A DNA stretch of 44,139 nucleotides from Burkholderiales bacterium (lineage in GTDB: Bacteria; Pseudomonadota; Gammaproteobacteria; Burkholderiales; Burkholderiaceae_C): NCBI GenBank assembly GCA_016702555.1, contig JADJDV010000009.1, positions 1 to 44,139 of the forward strand. The letters are read 5' to 3'. The position numbers were made by a program, and so were the translations under genes. How positions within the stretch are numbered: the first letter of the stretch is position 1; the number at the start of each line of letters is the position of its first letter. The notes beneath the pieces were generated by a model. That model had not been told where the DNA came from. It made no database searches and saw only the letters and a list, made by a program, of their open reading frames with translations. Shown here piece after piece: positions 1 through 7,530 of the stretch.

Positions 1-492
1 AGAAGAGCGCCGCGCAGAGAAGGTGGCGCAAGCGCGGGAACGCAAGGGACACGGAAGGCGCGCAAGGAAGACTCAAGACGCCGCCAGAACTGCTGGAAAA
101 GAAGCGCAGGCAGCGGTCAATAGCCTACGTTCGCGCGCGTGATGCCGATCTGCCTTGTATCTCATGCGGGAAGCCGCCGCCCGATCTTATCCGGGTTGCA
201 CGCCGGAGAGGATGCCAGGCATTACCGAAGCGTAGGGCTGCATCTCACCTCCGTTTCAACCTGGACAACATAAACGCCCCAATGCGTCTCTTGTAACCAG
301 TTCAAGGCTGGCAATGCAGCTGATTACCGGCTGGGCTTGATTGAGCGCATCGGACTGCCGCGCGTGGAGGCGCTGGAGGCTGACTACTCCGTCAAGAAGT
401 GGGACAAGGAAGAAGTGCGGGCTATCCGGGACGAATACCGGGCCAAGGCGCGGGAATTGAAGCGGGAGGCGGCCGGGAGTCCGAGCGCCTGA
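1..492 (+). pseudogene. ninG fragment, frameshifted duplicate
   Basis: This is the damaged duplicate of the ninG gene at 41320-41904. The 5' end is missing because the window starts inside the gene, and several indels (for example extra G at about 46-54, altered bases at 67-105) break the frame. Residue patterns of NinG, such as the CxxC-type segment and the C-terminal Glu/Arg-rich helix, are recognisable only by switching frames. The right-hand copy is intact, so the lesions are probably sequence errors and not real decay. Confidence 0.75.
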
Positions 493-934
493 CCATCCGC
501 TTATTCAACGCCCAGCAAAGGCTACCAAGCCGTCAAGGACGCATGGCAGACGATCAAGGCGTGGCTGACCGCTGGGCATCGGCTGGTGCTGGAAGTCAAA
601 CCAGAGCGCCGATCAGCCCGGATCAGAACGCCAAGTTCCACGCTATCTGCTCCGACATTGCCCGCGCCGCATTGAATGGGCTGGGAAGGTGCGCAATGCC
701 GACGAGTGGAAGGTGTTGCTTGTGAGCGGTCATTCCGTCGCCATGAGCATGGTAGCGAAATGGTGCCGGGCCTAGAGGGTGAGTTTGTGAACGTCCGCGA
801 ATCTACGGCTCGCATGAGCAAAGGCGCGATCAAGCAGCCTGATAGAGTACGCACTTGCCTTTGCAGCTTCGCATGACGTGGACTTGCGAGAAACGCAGCA
901 ATGGATTGATCCTGAGACTGGAGAAATAGCTTGA
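485..934 (+). pseudogene. ninB fragment, frameshifted duplicate
   Basis: Damaged duplicate of ninB (41897-42352). The start codon region is altered: the right copy has ATG directly before the Ser-Glu-Arg codons, while here that stretch reads GGGAGTCC. Further indels occur around 530, 610-625, 670, 745-750 and 825-835. The stop at 932-934 and its overlap with the next TTG start are preserved. It should not be counted as a second gene. Confidence 0.75.
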
Positions 935-1454
935 CCGACATTCGCACCGTTGACGAGGCATACATCAGCGCAGGCAACTCCGATGACCTGACGGTCGCGG
1001 CAGACCACCGCAGCGATGCCGTGTGCTGATCGCCAGCGGCTGGACACCGGGCCTGCTGGGCGGCGTGCTGATGCGACTGCACAGTGAATGGGACGGCGCG
1101 GCAAAGAAGCGGCACATGGATGAAACCGAGGCATTCTTGCTGTTCAGCCAACTCAAAACCCTGCGCCGCGCGGTTGACGGTGTAGCCGCATGGGCCGAGC
1201 GCAAGGGCCACAAGGAGCCGCGCACGCTGGCCAATGCGGTGCTGATCTACTGGCTACATGACAACCGCCAGCCGTGCCTGGGGCGCGGGTACGAGGTGAT
1301 CCACGGCTCCCCGGTACTGGGCCGTCAGTGCCGCAAGTGCGGTGGGAGCGGCAAACGCAACCCACCGGCAGGCGAGACGGGGAAGGCGGCGCTGAACATG
1401 ATGGATGACTGCGTTGCGGTAGCGCGCAGCTCGGATGCGGTTGCGCCTGCGTAA
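931..1454 (+). pseudogene. Q-like antiterminator, duplicate with indels
   Basis: Duplicate of the Q-like gene at 42349-42885. It begins at a TTG (931) overlapping the ninB stop, but bases missing near 1020 shift the frame, so only an ORF from 1023 is open. A base inserted near 1433 gives a different C-terminus from the right copy. The DnaJ-like Cys motif pair (CxxCxGxG-type) is still readable between about 1270 and 1355. Confidence 0.7.
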
Positions 1455-1470
1455 TTCGATTGGGTGATAC

Positions 1471-1779
1471 ATGCCGAGCGTGCGAGCAATCAGAAAGCGA
1501 GCCCAGCGGCACATGCGCGTCCAGGTATTCAGGAACAAGACCGACACTTTCTTTGGGTGGCAATACACAGGCGAGTTTGCAAAGAGCTTGGAGCAGATAC
1601 GCGCTGGCATGGAGCGGGCAGCAACCGCGCTCGTTAAAGCCATGCTGAGAATAGAACTGCAACCGCACATTGACGCTTTCTTGCAAAAACAGGCTGGTGT
1701 GTTAGACTTGCCCCCGCCGATGGCACAAACAAAAAGCTGTTTGTCGCGCGGCGAATCTCGGACGAGCGGCCAGCCCTGA
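1471..1779 (+). CDS. Duplicate of the 103-aa hypothetical gene
   Basis: This ORF of 102 residues is the left copy of the hypothetical gene at 42889-43200. It lacks a single in-frame codon (Arg after the Thr-Asp pair) and is otherwise the same, so it is the only duplicated gene that stays open here. Function is unknown. It is probably the same physical gene as the right copy, seen twice in the assembly. Confidence 0.5.
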   Translation: MPSVRAIRKRAQRHMRVQVFRNKTDTFFGWQYTGEFAKSLEQIRAGMERAATALVKAMLRIELQPHIDAFLQKQAGVLDLPPPMAQTKSCLSRGESRTSGQP

Positions 1780-2403
1780 CATGCACGTAGCGAGGGCGGC
1801 AGACTGCGATGGGTAAGCTCGCCCAAAATTCGGCAAACGCATGCATCCGGCCACAGCGCGAAGTGGCGACATAGAACAGGGTGCAGCCGTTTGGCGTGTG
1901 AAGCCGCCGTGCAAGTGCAGCACGAGTCTGCCTCCGGGGACGCACTGCCCCCGGCGCGGGACGATTGGTTGGGGATACCTGGCCTCCGCGTGACTAGCAG
2001 CGCCTGAGTAGCGTCAGGCCGCCAAAAATCTATCTAAGCCCAGCATGGAAACGTGCCTGGGCTTTTGTGTTTTGGTGCAGTAGCAGGCAGCCGAAACTTC
2101 CCGCGCTGCATCGAAAAGAGCCGATAGGTCCGCTGGGGAGAGTAGCCCAGCCTCGTTTCTGCCGGGTGCCGTCGAACCCCTCCGCTGTCTCCTCCTCCTA
2201 AGCGGCGCGCACCCGGCAATCCATCAGTCCAGCACTACGCCAGCAGTTGCAGCACTGGACGCCAGTCCAAGCACACATGCGCACCTGGGCCACGTTTCAG
2301 CCTGCCGTCACGGGCAAAGCAACGGCGGCAGCAAGCGACGCAGAACAGCGCGAACCTAACTCCCTGGGCACGCGGGCGGGCGCTTGCGACTATTGAGGTG
2401 AGC
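1780..2403. other. Non-coding stretch, left copy
   Basis: About 620 bases without a convincing gene. This is the left copy of 43201-43820 and carries the same features: a rho-independent terminator at 2036-2072 (here with a perfect AAGCCCAG/CTGGGCTT stem, followed by a T-rich run), and the wide inverted repeat around TGCCGGGTGC. Small ORFs on either strand show no recognisable protein pattern. Confidence 0.6.
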
Positions 2404-2502
2404 ATGGCCTACGACAACTCAGACGGAAGGCTGAGAGGGGCAGGAAGCTGCAGGCCGCACGCCTTCGCATATGGTCGGCCAACCCGCACTGCGCACGCTG
2501 CG
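2404..2502 (+). pseudogene. HNH endonuclease, 5' part only
   Basis: The first ~33 codons of the HNH gene found complete at 43821-44105 are present here, with one inserted base near 2442. The match ends abruptly at 2502, just after the first Cys-x-x-Cys cysteine, and unrelated sequence follows. Either this is a chimeric join or a variant genome in which the HNH body is deleted. Confidence 0.7.
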
Positions 2503-2554
2503 CGAGGAACACATGAAAACGCACCCCGTCATCGTCAGCCGCAAGGTGGACGAT

Positions 2555-2583
2555 TTGCACAACGGTAACTAATACCTTATAAT
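2555..2583 (+). promoter_or_regulatory. Promoter nested in the hairpin before the homing endonuclease
   Basis: A -35 box TTGCAC (2555-2560) and a perfect -10 box TATAAT (2578-2583) are separated by 17 bases. Transcription would start near 2590. The -10 box overlaps the left arm of the hairpin at 2580-2609, so RNA from this promoter would lack that arm. Confidence 0.7.
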
Positions 2584-2609
2584 AACTCCAGTACGATAAG
2601 GAGTTATTA
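2580..2609 (+). promoter_or_regulatory. Hairpin that sequesters the ribosome-binding site
   Basis: A perfect 10-bp inverted repeat, TAATAACTCC (2580-2589) and GGAGTTATTA (2600-2609), encloses a 10-base loop. The right arm contains the Shine-Dalgarno GGAG of the endonuclease gene, whose ATG follows at 2611. In read-through RNA the site would be base-paired. In RNA starting near 2590 it would be free. This is the arrangement known for T4 homing endonucleases such as I-TevI. Confidence 0.75.
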
Positions 2610-2610
2610 A

Positions 2611-3180
2611 ATGGCTGAATTAGAGTGGCGCGATATTGCTTCATGCAGTGGTTACGCAGTGAATAGCGACGGCGAGGTGTGGTCTCTGGAGCGCCAGATA
2701 ACCAAGCGAAGCGGGAGCGGCAAGGAATACGTGATGACGGTCTCAAAAAAGAGACTGAAACCATGGCGGGCGAATGCCTACCTGTATTGCCAGCTAGGAG
2801 CCAGTGGGCCGAAAACATCGGTTCACCGGCTGGTCTGCTTTGCTTTTCATGGGGAGCCGCCACCAGGGTTTGAGGTTTCCCATATTGACGGGAATGCCGA
2901 AAACAACCGGCCAGAGAATCTTGAGTGGGTAAGTCATTCCGGCAATGAACAGCAAAAGAAACAGCACGGCACATATGCGCGGCCAATAACATTCGGGGCG
3001 CCTGGGCAAAAGAAGCGCGGGACCAAGCCAAGCAGGCATCCAGACGCTGATCTGATTCTTGCACTTAGGGCTGGCGGGGCATCTATACAGGCGGTCGCAG
3101 ATCATCTTGGGGTTTCCAAGAGCGGAGCGGCAAATATTATTTCTAATAGATTGGCGATTCAAGTTGAATCTACAAATTGA
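2611..3180 (+). CDS. NUMOD4-HNH homing-type endonuclease
   Basis: A 189-residue protein. The N-terminus (W at ~6, then a GYAVNSDGEVWS-type segment) resembles the NUMOD4 DNA-binding motif. The middle carries an HNH nuclease core: HRLVCFAF, then a SHIDGNAENNRPENLEWV stretch with the characteristic His-Asp-Gly, Asn and Asn-Leu-x-Trp positions. The C-terminus (about 145-180) looks like a helix-turn-helix (AVADHLGVSKSGAANII). Such proteins are mobile endonucleases that cut DNA at sites lacking their own gene. The ORF is AT-richer than its surroundings, suggesting transfer. It overlaps the 5' end of the downstream ParB-methylase gene, as if inserted at that gene's start. Translation is probably controlled by the hairpin at 2580-2609. 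Confidence 0.85.
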   Translation: MAELEWRDIASCSGYAVNSDGEVWSLERQITKRSGSGKEYVMTVSKKRLKPWRANAYLYCQLGASGPKTSVHRLVCFAFHGEPPPGFEVSHIDGNAENNRPENLEWVSHSGNEQQKKQHGTYARPITFGAPGQKKRGTKPSRHPDADLILALRAGGASIQAVADHLGVSKSGAANIISNRLAIQVESTN

Positions 3181-4336
3181 GTACCGGCAAGTAAAAGATT
3201 TATTGCCATACGCGAGAAATTCGAGAACCCACTCGGACGAGCAGGTTGCGCAGATCGCTGCCAGCGTGCGCGAGTTCGGCTGGACGAACCCGGTGCTGGT
3301 GGACGGCGAGAACGGAATTATTGCTGGCCATGGCCGCATCCTCGCCGCTCGTAAGCTGGGCATGGACGAGGTGCCGTGCATTGAACTGGCTGGACTGTCC
3401 GACACGCAGCGGCGGGCGTACATCATTGCCGACAACAAGCTGGCGCTGAATGCGGGATGGGATGAGGATGCGTTGCGCCTGGAGCTGGATGGGCTGCTTG
3501 AGCTTGGGTTTGATTTGGAGTTGACCGGCTTTAGTGCTGATGAGTTGGATTCCCTGGTGGACTGCGACAACGAACCCGACGCAATAGCGCAAGAGCCTGA
3601 GCCAGAAGATGCGCCGGCAATTGCAGGAAATGGCGACGTATGGAGGCTGGGGCGACACATATTGGTGTGCGGCGACAGCTCGGATTCCAGCGCGGTCGAT
3701 GCAGCGCTACGTGGAGAGCATCCTGACCTGTTGATCTACGATCCGCCCTACGATATAGACGAAGCGTGGACGTGGCCCTATAGCGCGCCAAAAGCGCTAG
3801 TATTCAGCGACTTCAAGCACATGAAGCAGGCTATGTCAGTGTGCGCGATGTGGGATCATGTTTATCAGTTTGTGTGGGACTGTTGTACGTCTTGGTACAC
3901 GCCAAACAGGCCGCTCGCCAGACATAAATCGGCGATGTTTTGCAGCAATGATCCTGCGTGGAAATTCGACGATGCCGTTTACCGTGACGGCAAAGAGCGA
4001 AAAGCCAAGACTGTCAGCAACACCCGCGGTGAAATGGATTACAGGCCATTGGCAGACGGGTATGTGCATTTACAGACTGTGTATCAGGAGCCGAACACCA
4101 AGCAGGACAGTTCGCATGCTCACGCAAAACCACTGAACTGGCTTGGCGCGCTCATGCGCGGTGCGGGAGGCTCAGTAGCGCTGGACATGTTTGGAGGATC
4201 CGGCGCAACCATTATTGCGGCCCCAGCATCGATGTCGGTTAGGTGCATCGAGCTGGATCCTCGCAGTTGCGACAGGATTATTGCCCGATGGGAGTCCGCT
4301 GCAGGAGATCGCGCTGAGCGATTGGCCACTGTTTGA
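3164..4336 (+). CDS. ParB-like nuclease domain fused to DNA methyltransferase
   Basis: About 390 residues. The N-terminal ~90 residues are a ParB/Sulfiredoxin-type domain (YARNSRTHSDEQVAQI, then GHGRILAARKLGMDEVPCI). The C-terminal half is an amino-methyltransferase: catalytic motif IV DPPY near nt 3745, and the SAM-binding FGGSG motif near nt 4190, in the permuted order typical of N6-adenine/N4-cytosine methylases. This fusion is common in phages and is thought to modify phage DNA. I chose the TTG at 3164 because protein similarity begins there and no ATG lies near; an upstream ATG at 3059 would add residues encoded antiparallel to nothing conserved and inside the endonuclease gene. The 3' end overlaps the convergent DUF5131 gene by 59 bases. 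Confidence 0.85.
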   Translation: MNLQIEYRQVKDLLPYARNSRTHSDEQVAQIAASVREFGWTNPVLVDGENGIIAGHGRILAARKLGMDEVPCIELAGLSDTQRRAYIIADNKLALNAGWDEDALRLELDGLLELGFDLELTGFSADELDSLVDCDNEPDAIAQEPEPEDAPAIAGNGDVWRLGRHILVCGDSSDSSAVDAALRGEHPDLLIYDPPYDIDEAWTWPYSAPKALVFSDFKHMKQAMSVCAMWDHVYQFVWDCCTSWYTPNRPLARHKSAMFCSNDPAWKFDDAVYRDGKERKAKTVSNTRGEMDYRPLADGYVHLQTVYQEPNTKQDSSHAHAKPLNWLGALMRGAGGSVALDMFGGSGATIIAAPASMSVRCIELDPRSCDRIIARWESAAGDRAERLATV

Positions 4337-5141
4337 TATGTGCGCCATCAACGAGTGAGCCGCCTTTTCCGATGGGGTCTGCCACCTTGGCCTCTGCGTG
4401 CGATTTTCCGCGCTCAACAACTAGCGGGTTGTTTTGGTAGTGACCCCACTGCTTGTGAAACAATGGGACATCGTACAGCTCGCACCAGTCTGCAATATCA
4501 CGAACCCACTGGGGATTGCAGGGCCTACAGCGAGGGCCACTCTCGCCGCCTGTGATTGCCCAGTGCATCCCGGTTAGATCTATATCACCTACGGATCCAA
4601 TGAGAGGCTCGAACGATATGAATCGCACGGCTGCAGAGACGTTGCGCAGCGTATCAATTCTGTGTGCAGTTTTGTCATGCTCGACGGTAACGCCTACCCA
4701 TGCGTTGTTCGGAAATGACTCTCCTGTGCGCAAAAGAAAAGGCCCGATGTTTTCGGGCCTTTTGGTGAGTATCTGGAATGTATGCTGCGGGCATCTCCGC
4801 ATGATTGCGAGCGCCTCCAATCGCCAACTGTCGTCCGCGTTTTCGTGGAAGAAGTCACTCATTGAATTGACGAATATCATGGATGATCCATGGATGGTTA
4901 GCGGTTTATTCATTGCGCGGTCGCTGGAGCGGTTGAGTTTTCCAGTCCACACAGCATGGCCGTTGACGTGGCGAGTGACGCCTTGGTAGTGCGGGATAGT
5001 GCCAAACGCCTGAATTCGGTTCGCTTGCTTCATGGCGTAGCAATTAGTGCAGCCTGCCGTATGGATGGAGCATCCGACAAACGGATTCCACGTGTGCTCA
5101 GTCCACTCTATGTTGGTGGATCTGCGTTTGTTGTCTTGCAT
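4278..5141 (-). CDS. Phage Gp37/Gp68 family (DUF5131) three-Cys-motif protein
   Basis: A 287-residue protein recognised by its family signature: IEWTEHTWNPFVGC near the N-terminus, then C-x7-C-x2-C (GCSIHTAGCTNCYA), NSMSDFFHE, QILTKRPENI, WVGVTVE, RFISFEPL and a GGESG motif followed by QW. The three cysteines resemble a radical-SAM iron-sulfur site. The family's reaction is not established to my knowledge. The ATG at 5141 follows a GGAG ribosome site, so the longer upstream reading is rejected. It is the only leftward gene in this part and converges on the ParB-methylase, overlapping its 3' end by 59 bases; the pairing suggests a role linked to nucleic-acid modification, which is inference. 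Confidence 0.85.
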   Translation of the reverse strand: MQDNKRRSTNIEWTEHTWNPFVGCSIHTAGCTNCYAMKQANRIQAFGTIPHYQGVTRHVNGHAVWTGKLNRSSDRAMNKPLTIHGSSMIFVNSMSDFFHENADDSWRLEALAIMRRCPQHTFQILTKRPENIGPFLLRTGESFPNNAWVGVTVEHDKTAHRIDTLRNVSAAVRFISFEPLIGSVGDIDLTGMHWAITGGESGPRCRPCNPQWVRDIADWCELYDVPLFHKQWGHYQNNPLVVERGKSHAEAKVADPIGKGGSLVDGAHIKQWPIAQRDLLQRTPIGQ

Positions 5142-5196
5142 GGCACTCTCCGTATAGTGGTGGTTGATTGATGCTCTAACTGGAACCTTGTGGCAC

Positions 5197-5358
5197 ATGG
5201 AAAGCAAGGATGTAAATAAAGTGTTTCAAAGTCGCCAACCTAGCGGGATGCGCCGCTGGCAGGAGTACGCCGGCAAGCAGGCAACGCTTGAGGCTACCGG
5301 CGCGACGTTTGCCGAGGTTGAGGCCGATAGCGCCCTGGCGATTGCTGAGGACGTATGA
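5197..5358 (+). CDS. Small hypothetical protein upstream of terminase
   Basis: A 53-residue ORF (ATG at 5197; an ATG at 5164 is also in frame) ending with a 4-base overlap with the small terminase gene. It is rich in Ala and Glu at its C-terminus and has no motif I recognise. Position and overlap suggest that it belongs to the packaging operon. It is divergent from the DUF5131 gene, so a promoter is expected in 5142-5196, but I do not see a clear one. Confidence 0.55.
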   Translation: MESKDVNKVFQSRQPSGMRRWQEYAGKQATLEATGATFAEVEADSALAIAEDV

Positions 5359-5837
5359 CAGTCGGCCGCAAGCCCACGCCCACCGCATTGAAGCTGGTAA
5401 AGGGCAACCCCGGCAAGCGCGCCACCAACAAGGCCGAGGCCGTGGTGGCCCTGGCCGAGCCCACGCCGCCCGCCTTCCTGTGCGACGACGCCAAGGTCGA
5501 GTGGGGCCGGGTGTGCAGCGCGCTATATGCAGCCGGTTTGATGACGGAGCTAGACCGCGCCGCGCTAGCCGCCTACGCAGCCGCATACGGGCGCTGGGCG
5601 CAAGCGGAGCGGGCCATCAATAGGATGGCCGCCAAGGATGAATTAAACGCCGCGCTGATGATTAAAACCACCAGCGGCAACGCCATACAAAACCCGCTCG
5701 TCGGGATCGCAAACAAGGCCAAGGCCGACATGGTGCGCTATGCCGCCGAGTTCGGCATGACCCCTTCGGCGCGCTCCCGCGTCACTGCGACCCCTGATGA
5801 CAAGAAGCAAGAAGACAAAGCCGCCCGCTATTTCTGA
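5355..5837 (+). CDS. terS: Terminase small subunit (P27 family)
   Basis: A 160-residue protein with the P27-type opening GRKPTPTALKLVKGNPGKR, followed by a helical core (VEWGRVCSALYAAGLMTELDRAALAAYAAAYGRW) and the ending FGMTPSARSRV. These are hallmarks of the P27 small terminase family, which recognises phage DNA and loads the large subunit at the packaging site. It overlaps the preceding small ORF by 4 bases and the large subunit gene by 41 bases, indicating translational coupling. Usual length for the family. Confidence 0.93.
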   Translation: MTVGRKPTPTALKLVKGNPGKRATNKAEAVVALAEPTPPAFLCDDAKVEWGRVCSALYAAGLMTELDRAALAAYAAAYGRWAQAERAINRMAAKDELNAALMIKTTSGNAIQNPLVGIANKAKADMVRYAAEFGMTPSARSRVTATPDDKKQEDKAARYF

Positions 5838-7530
5838 CGCGGCTACGCAGTACGCGCTGGAAGTCGTGGCGGGCGAGCGGATTGCTGGGCCTCATGTGCG
5901 CGGCCAGTGCGCGCGGCACCTGCGGGACATTGAAAGCGGGCACAAGCGCGGGCTGGTGTGGAAGGTAGAGGCGGCGGAAAAGGCGCAAGGTTTTTTCGAG
6001 GACGTGCTGAAACTCAACGGCGGCGACTTCGAAGGCAAGCCCTTCGAGCTGCTGCCCTGGCAGCGGTTTGTTGTCGGTTCGCTTTTCGGGTGGATGGGGC
6101 CGGACGGGCACCGCCGGTTCCGCAACGCTTACATCGAAACCGCGAAGGGTTCCGGCAAATCCCCCCTGGCCGCTGGCGTGGGCATGTTGGGGCTGGTTGC
6201 CGACAACGAGCCACGCGCGGAAATCTACAGCGCCGCCACGAAAAAGGATCAAGCCATGATCCTGTTCCGTGACGCCGTTGCGATGGTGGATCAATCGCCG
6301 GAGCTTTCAAAGCGTCTGACAAAGAGCGGCACCGGGGAAAGGTGCTGGAACCTTGCCCACACGGCCCGGGGCGCGTTCTTCCGGCCCATCAGTAGCGATG
6401 ACGGGCAGTCCGGCCCGCGCCCGCACATCGGCCTGATTGACGAGCTGCACGAGCACAAGACGAACACTGTGGTCGAGATGATGCGGGCGGGTACCAAGAG
6501 CAGGCGCCAGGCGCTGATTTTCATGATTACCAATGCGGGGCACAACCGCATGGGGCCGTGCTGGTCGTATCACGAATACGGCGCGAAGGTGGCGGCGGGT
6601 GAAGTGGAAGACGATGCCTTCTTCACGTTTGTCTGCGGGCTTGATGAAACGGATGATCCGTTTGCCGACGAGTCATGCTGGCCGAAGGCGAACCCGTCCT
6701 TGCAGGACGCCGACTTGCCCGGAATGAAGTACATCCGGGAACAGGTGGTGGAGGCAAAGGGCATGCCCTCGAAAGAGGCCATTGTCCGAAGGCTCAACTT
6801 CTGCCAGTGGACAGATGCCGAAAGCCCGTGGATCAGCGGCGAAGTGTGGCGCGGGGCGCAGCGAGATTTTGATTGGCGCGATCTGCGCGGGCGGCGCGCG
6901 GTGGCGGGGCTGGATCTGTCCAGCACCACCGACCTGACAGGCATGGTTTTCCTTGTCGAACCCATCGAGGCGGGCGAACCGTGGCTGCTGGTGCCCTTCG
7001 CATGGTTGCCGGACGTGGAATTGCAGCGCAAGGCAGACACCGACCGCGTGCCGTACATCCAGTGGCGCGCCGAGGGGTATCTGGACACCACGCCAGGCCG
7101 GGCTATCAGCAAGCGGGTCATTCTGCAAAAGCTGTCCGCGATGTGCGACTTCTTCGACATCATCTGCGTGGGGTATGACCGCTGGCGCATTGAGGACTTG
7201 ATGGCGCTGGCCGCAGATGATGGAATCAGCCTGCCGGAAATGAAGCCGGTAGGCCAGGGATACAAGGACTTCAGCCCCGCACTGGAAACCTTCGAGCGCA
7301 TGTTGCTAAACGGCGAGATAGCCCACGCAGGCCACAAGGTGCTGGACTGGTGCATGAGCAACGCAGTGATCGAACAGGACGGTGCGGAGAACCGCAAACT
7401 GTCCAAAGAGAAAGCAACCGGCCGCATTGACTTGGCCGTGGCCGCAGTGATGGCAGCAGGGCTTGTCAATGGCGCGAGCGACGACACCGAAGCCTTCAAC
7501 GACTTCATAACGAACCCGATTGGACGATAA
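5797..7530 (+). CDS. terL: Terminase large subunit
   Basis: A 577-residue packaging ATPase/nuclease of the HK97-like Terminase_1 family. The ATPase part shows a Walker A segment (AKGSGKSPLA, about residue 115) and a Walker B segment (GLIDELHEH, about residue 212). The nuclease half has an acidic DLSSTTDLTG motif (about residue 370) and a later RIDLAVAAVMA acidic site. It cuts the DNA concatemer and drives DNA into the prohead through the portal. Its start overlaps terS. The stop is directly followed by the portal ATG, so the genes are coupled. Confidence 0.96.
   Translation: MTRSKKTKPPAISDAATQYALEVVAGERIAGPHVRGQCARHLRDIESGHKRGLVWKVEAAEKAQGFFEDVLKLNGGDFEGKPFELLPWQRFVVGSLFGWMGPDGHRRFRNAYIETAKGSGKSPLAAGVGMLGLVADNEPRAEIYSAATKKDQAMILFRDAVAMVDQSPELSKRLTKSGTGERCWNLAHTARGAFFRPISSDDGQSGPRPHIGLIDELHEHKTNTVVEMMRAGTKSRRQALIFMITNAGHNRMGPCWSYHEYGAKVAAGEVEDDAFFTFVCGLDETDDPFADESCWPKANPSLQDADLPGMKYIREQVVEAKGMPSKEAIVRRLNFCQWTDAESPWISGEVWRGAQRDFDWRDLRGRRAVAGLDLSSTTDLTGMVFLVEPIEAGEPWLLVPFAWLPDVELQRKADTDRVPYIQWRAEGYLDTTPGRAISKRVILQKLSAMCDFFDIICVGYDRWRIEDLMALAADDGISLPEMKPVGQGYKDFSPALETFERMLLNGEIAHAGHKVLDWCMSNAVIEQDGAENRKLSKEKATGRIDLAVAAVMAAGLVNGASDDTEAFNDFITNPIGR

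Larger units (their letters stand above)
1..2502. repeat. Degraded left copy of a terminal duplication (partner 41427-43917)
   Basis: This segment matches 41427-43917 in the same orientation, gene for gene, but differs by many one- or two-base indels and some substitutions. Differences are densest in the first ~150 bases and around 470-500. It is 11 bases longer than its partner, mostly through inserted bases. Reading frames that are intact in the right copy (ninG, ninB, Q-like) are broken here. Identity stops at 2502, inside the HNH gene. The pattern fits uncorrected low-coverage reads overlapping around a circular or terminally redundant genome, more than a biological gene duplication. Confidence 0.9.

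Noticed and set aside
1..2502. A biological long direct terminal repeat
   Set aside because: The errors are concentrated and frame-breaking on one side, and the copies continue into different sequence, so an assembly overlap is more likely.
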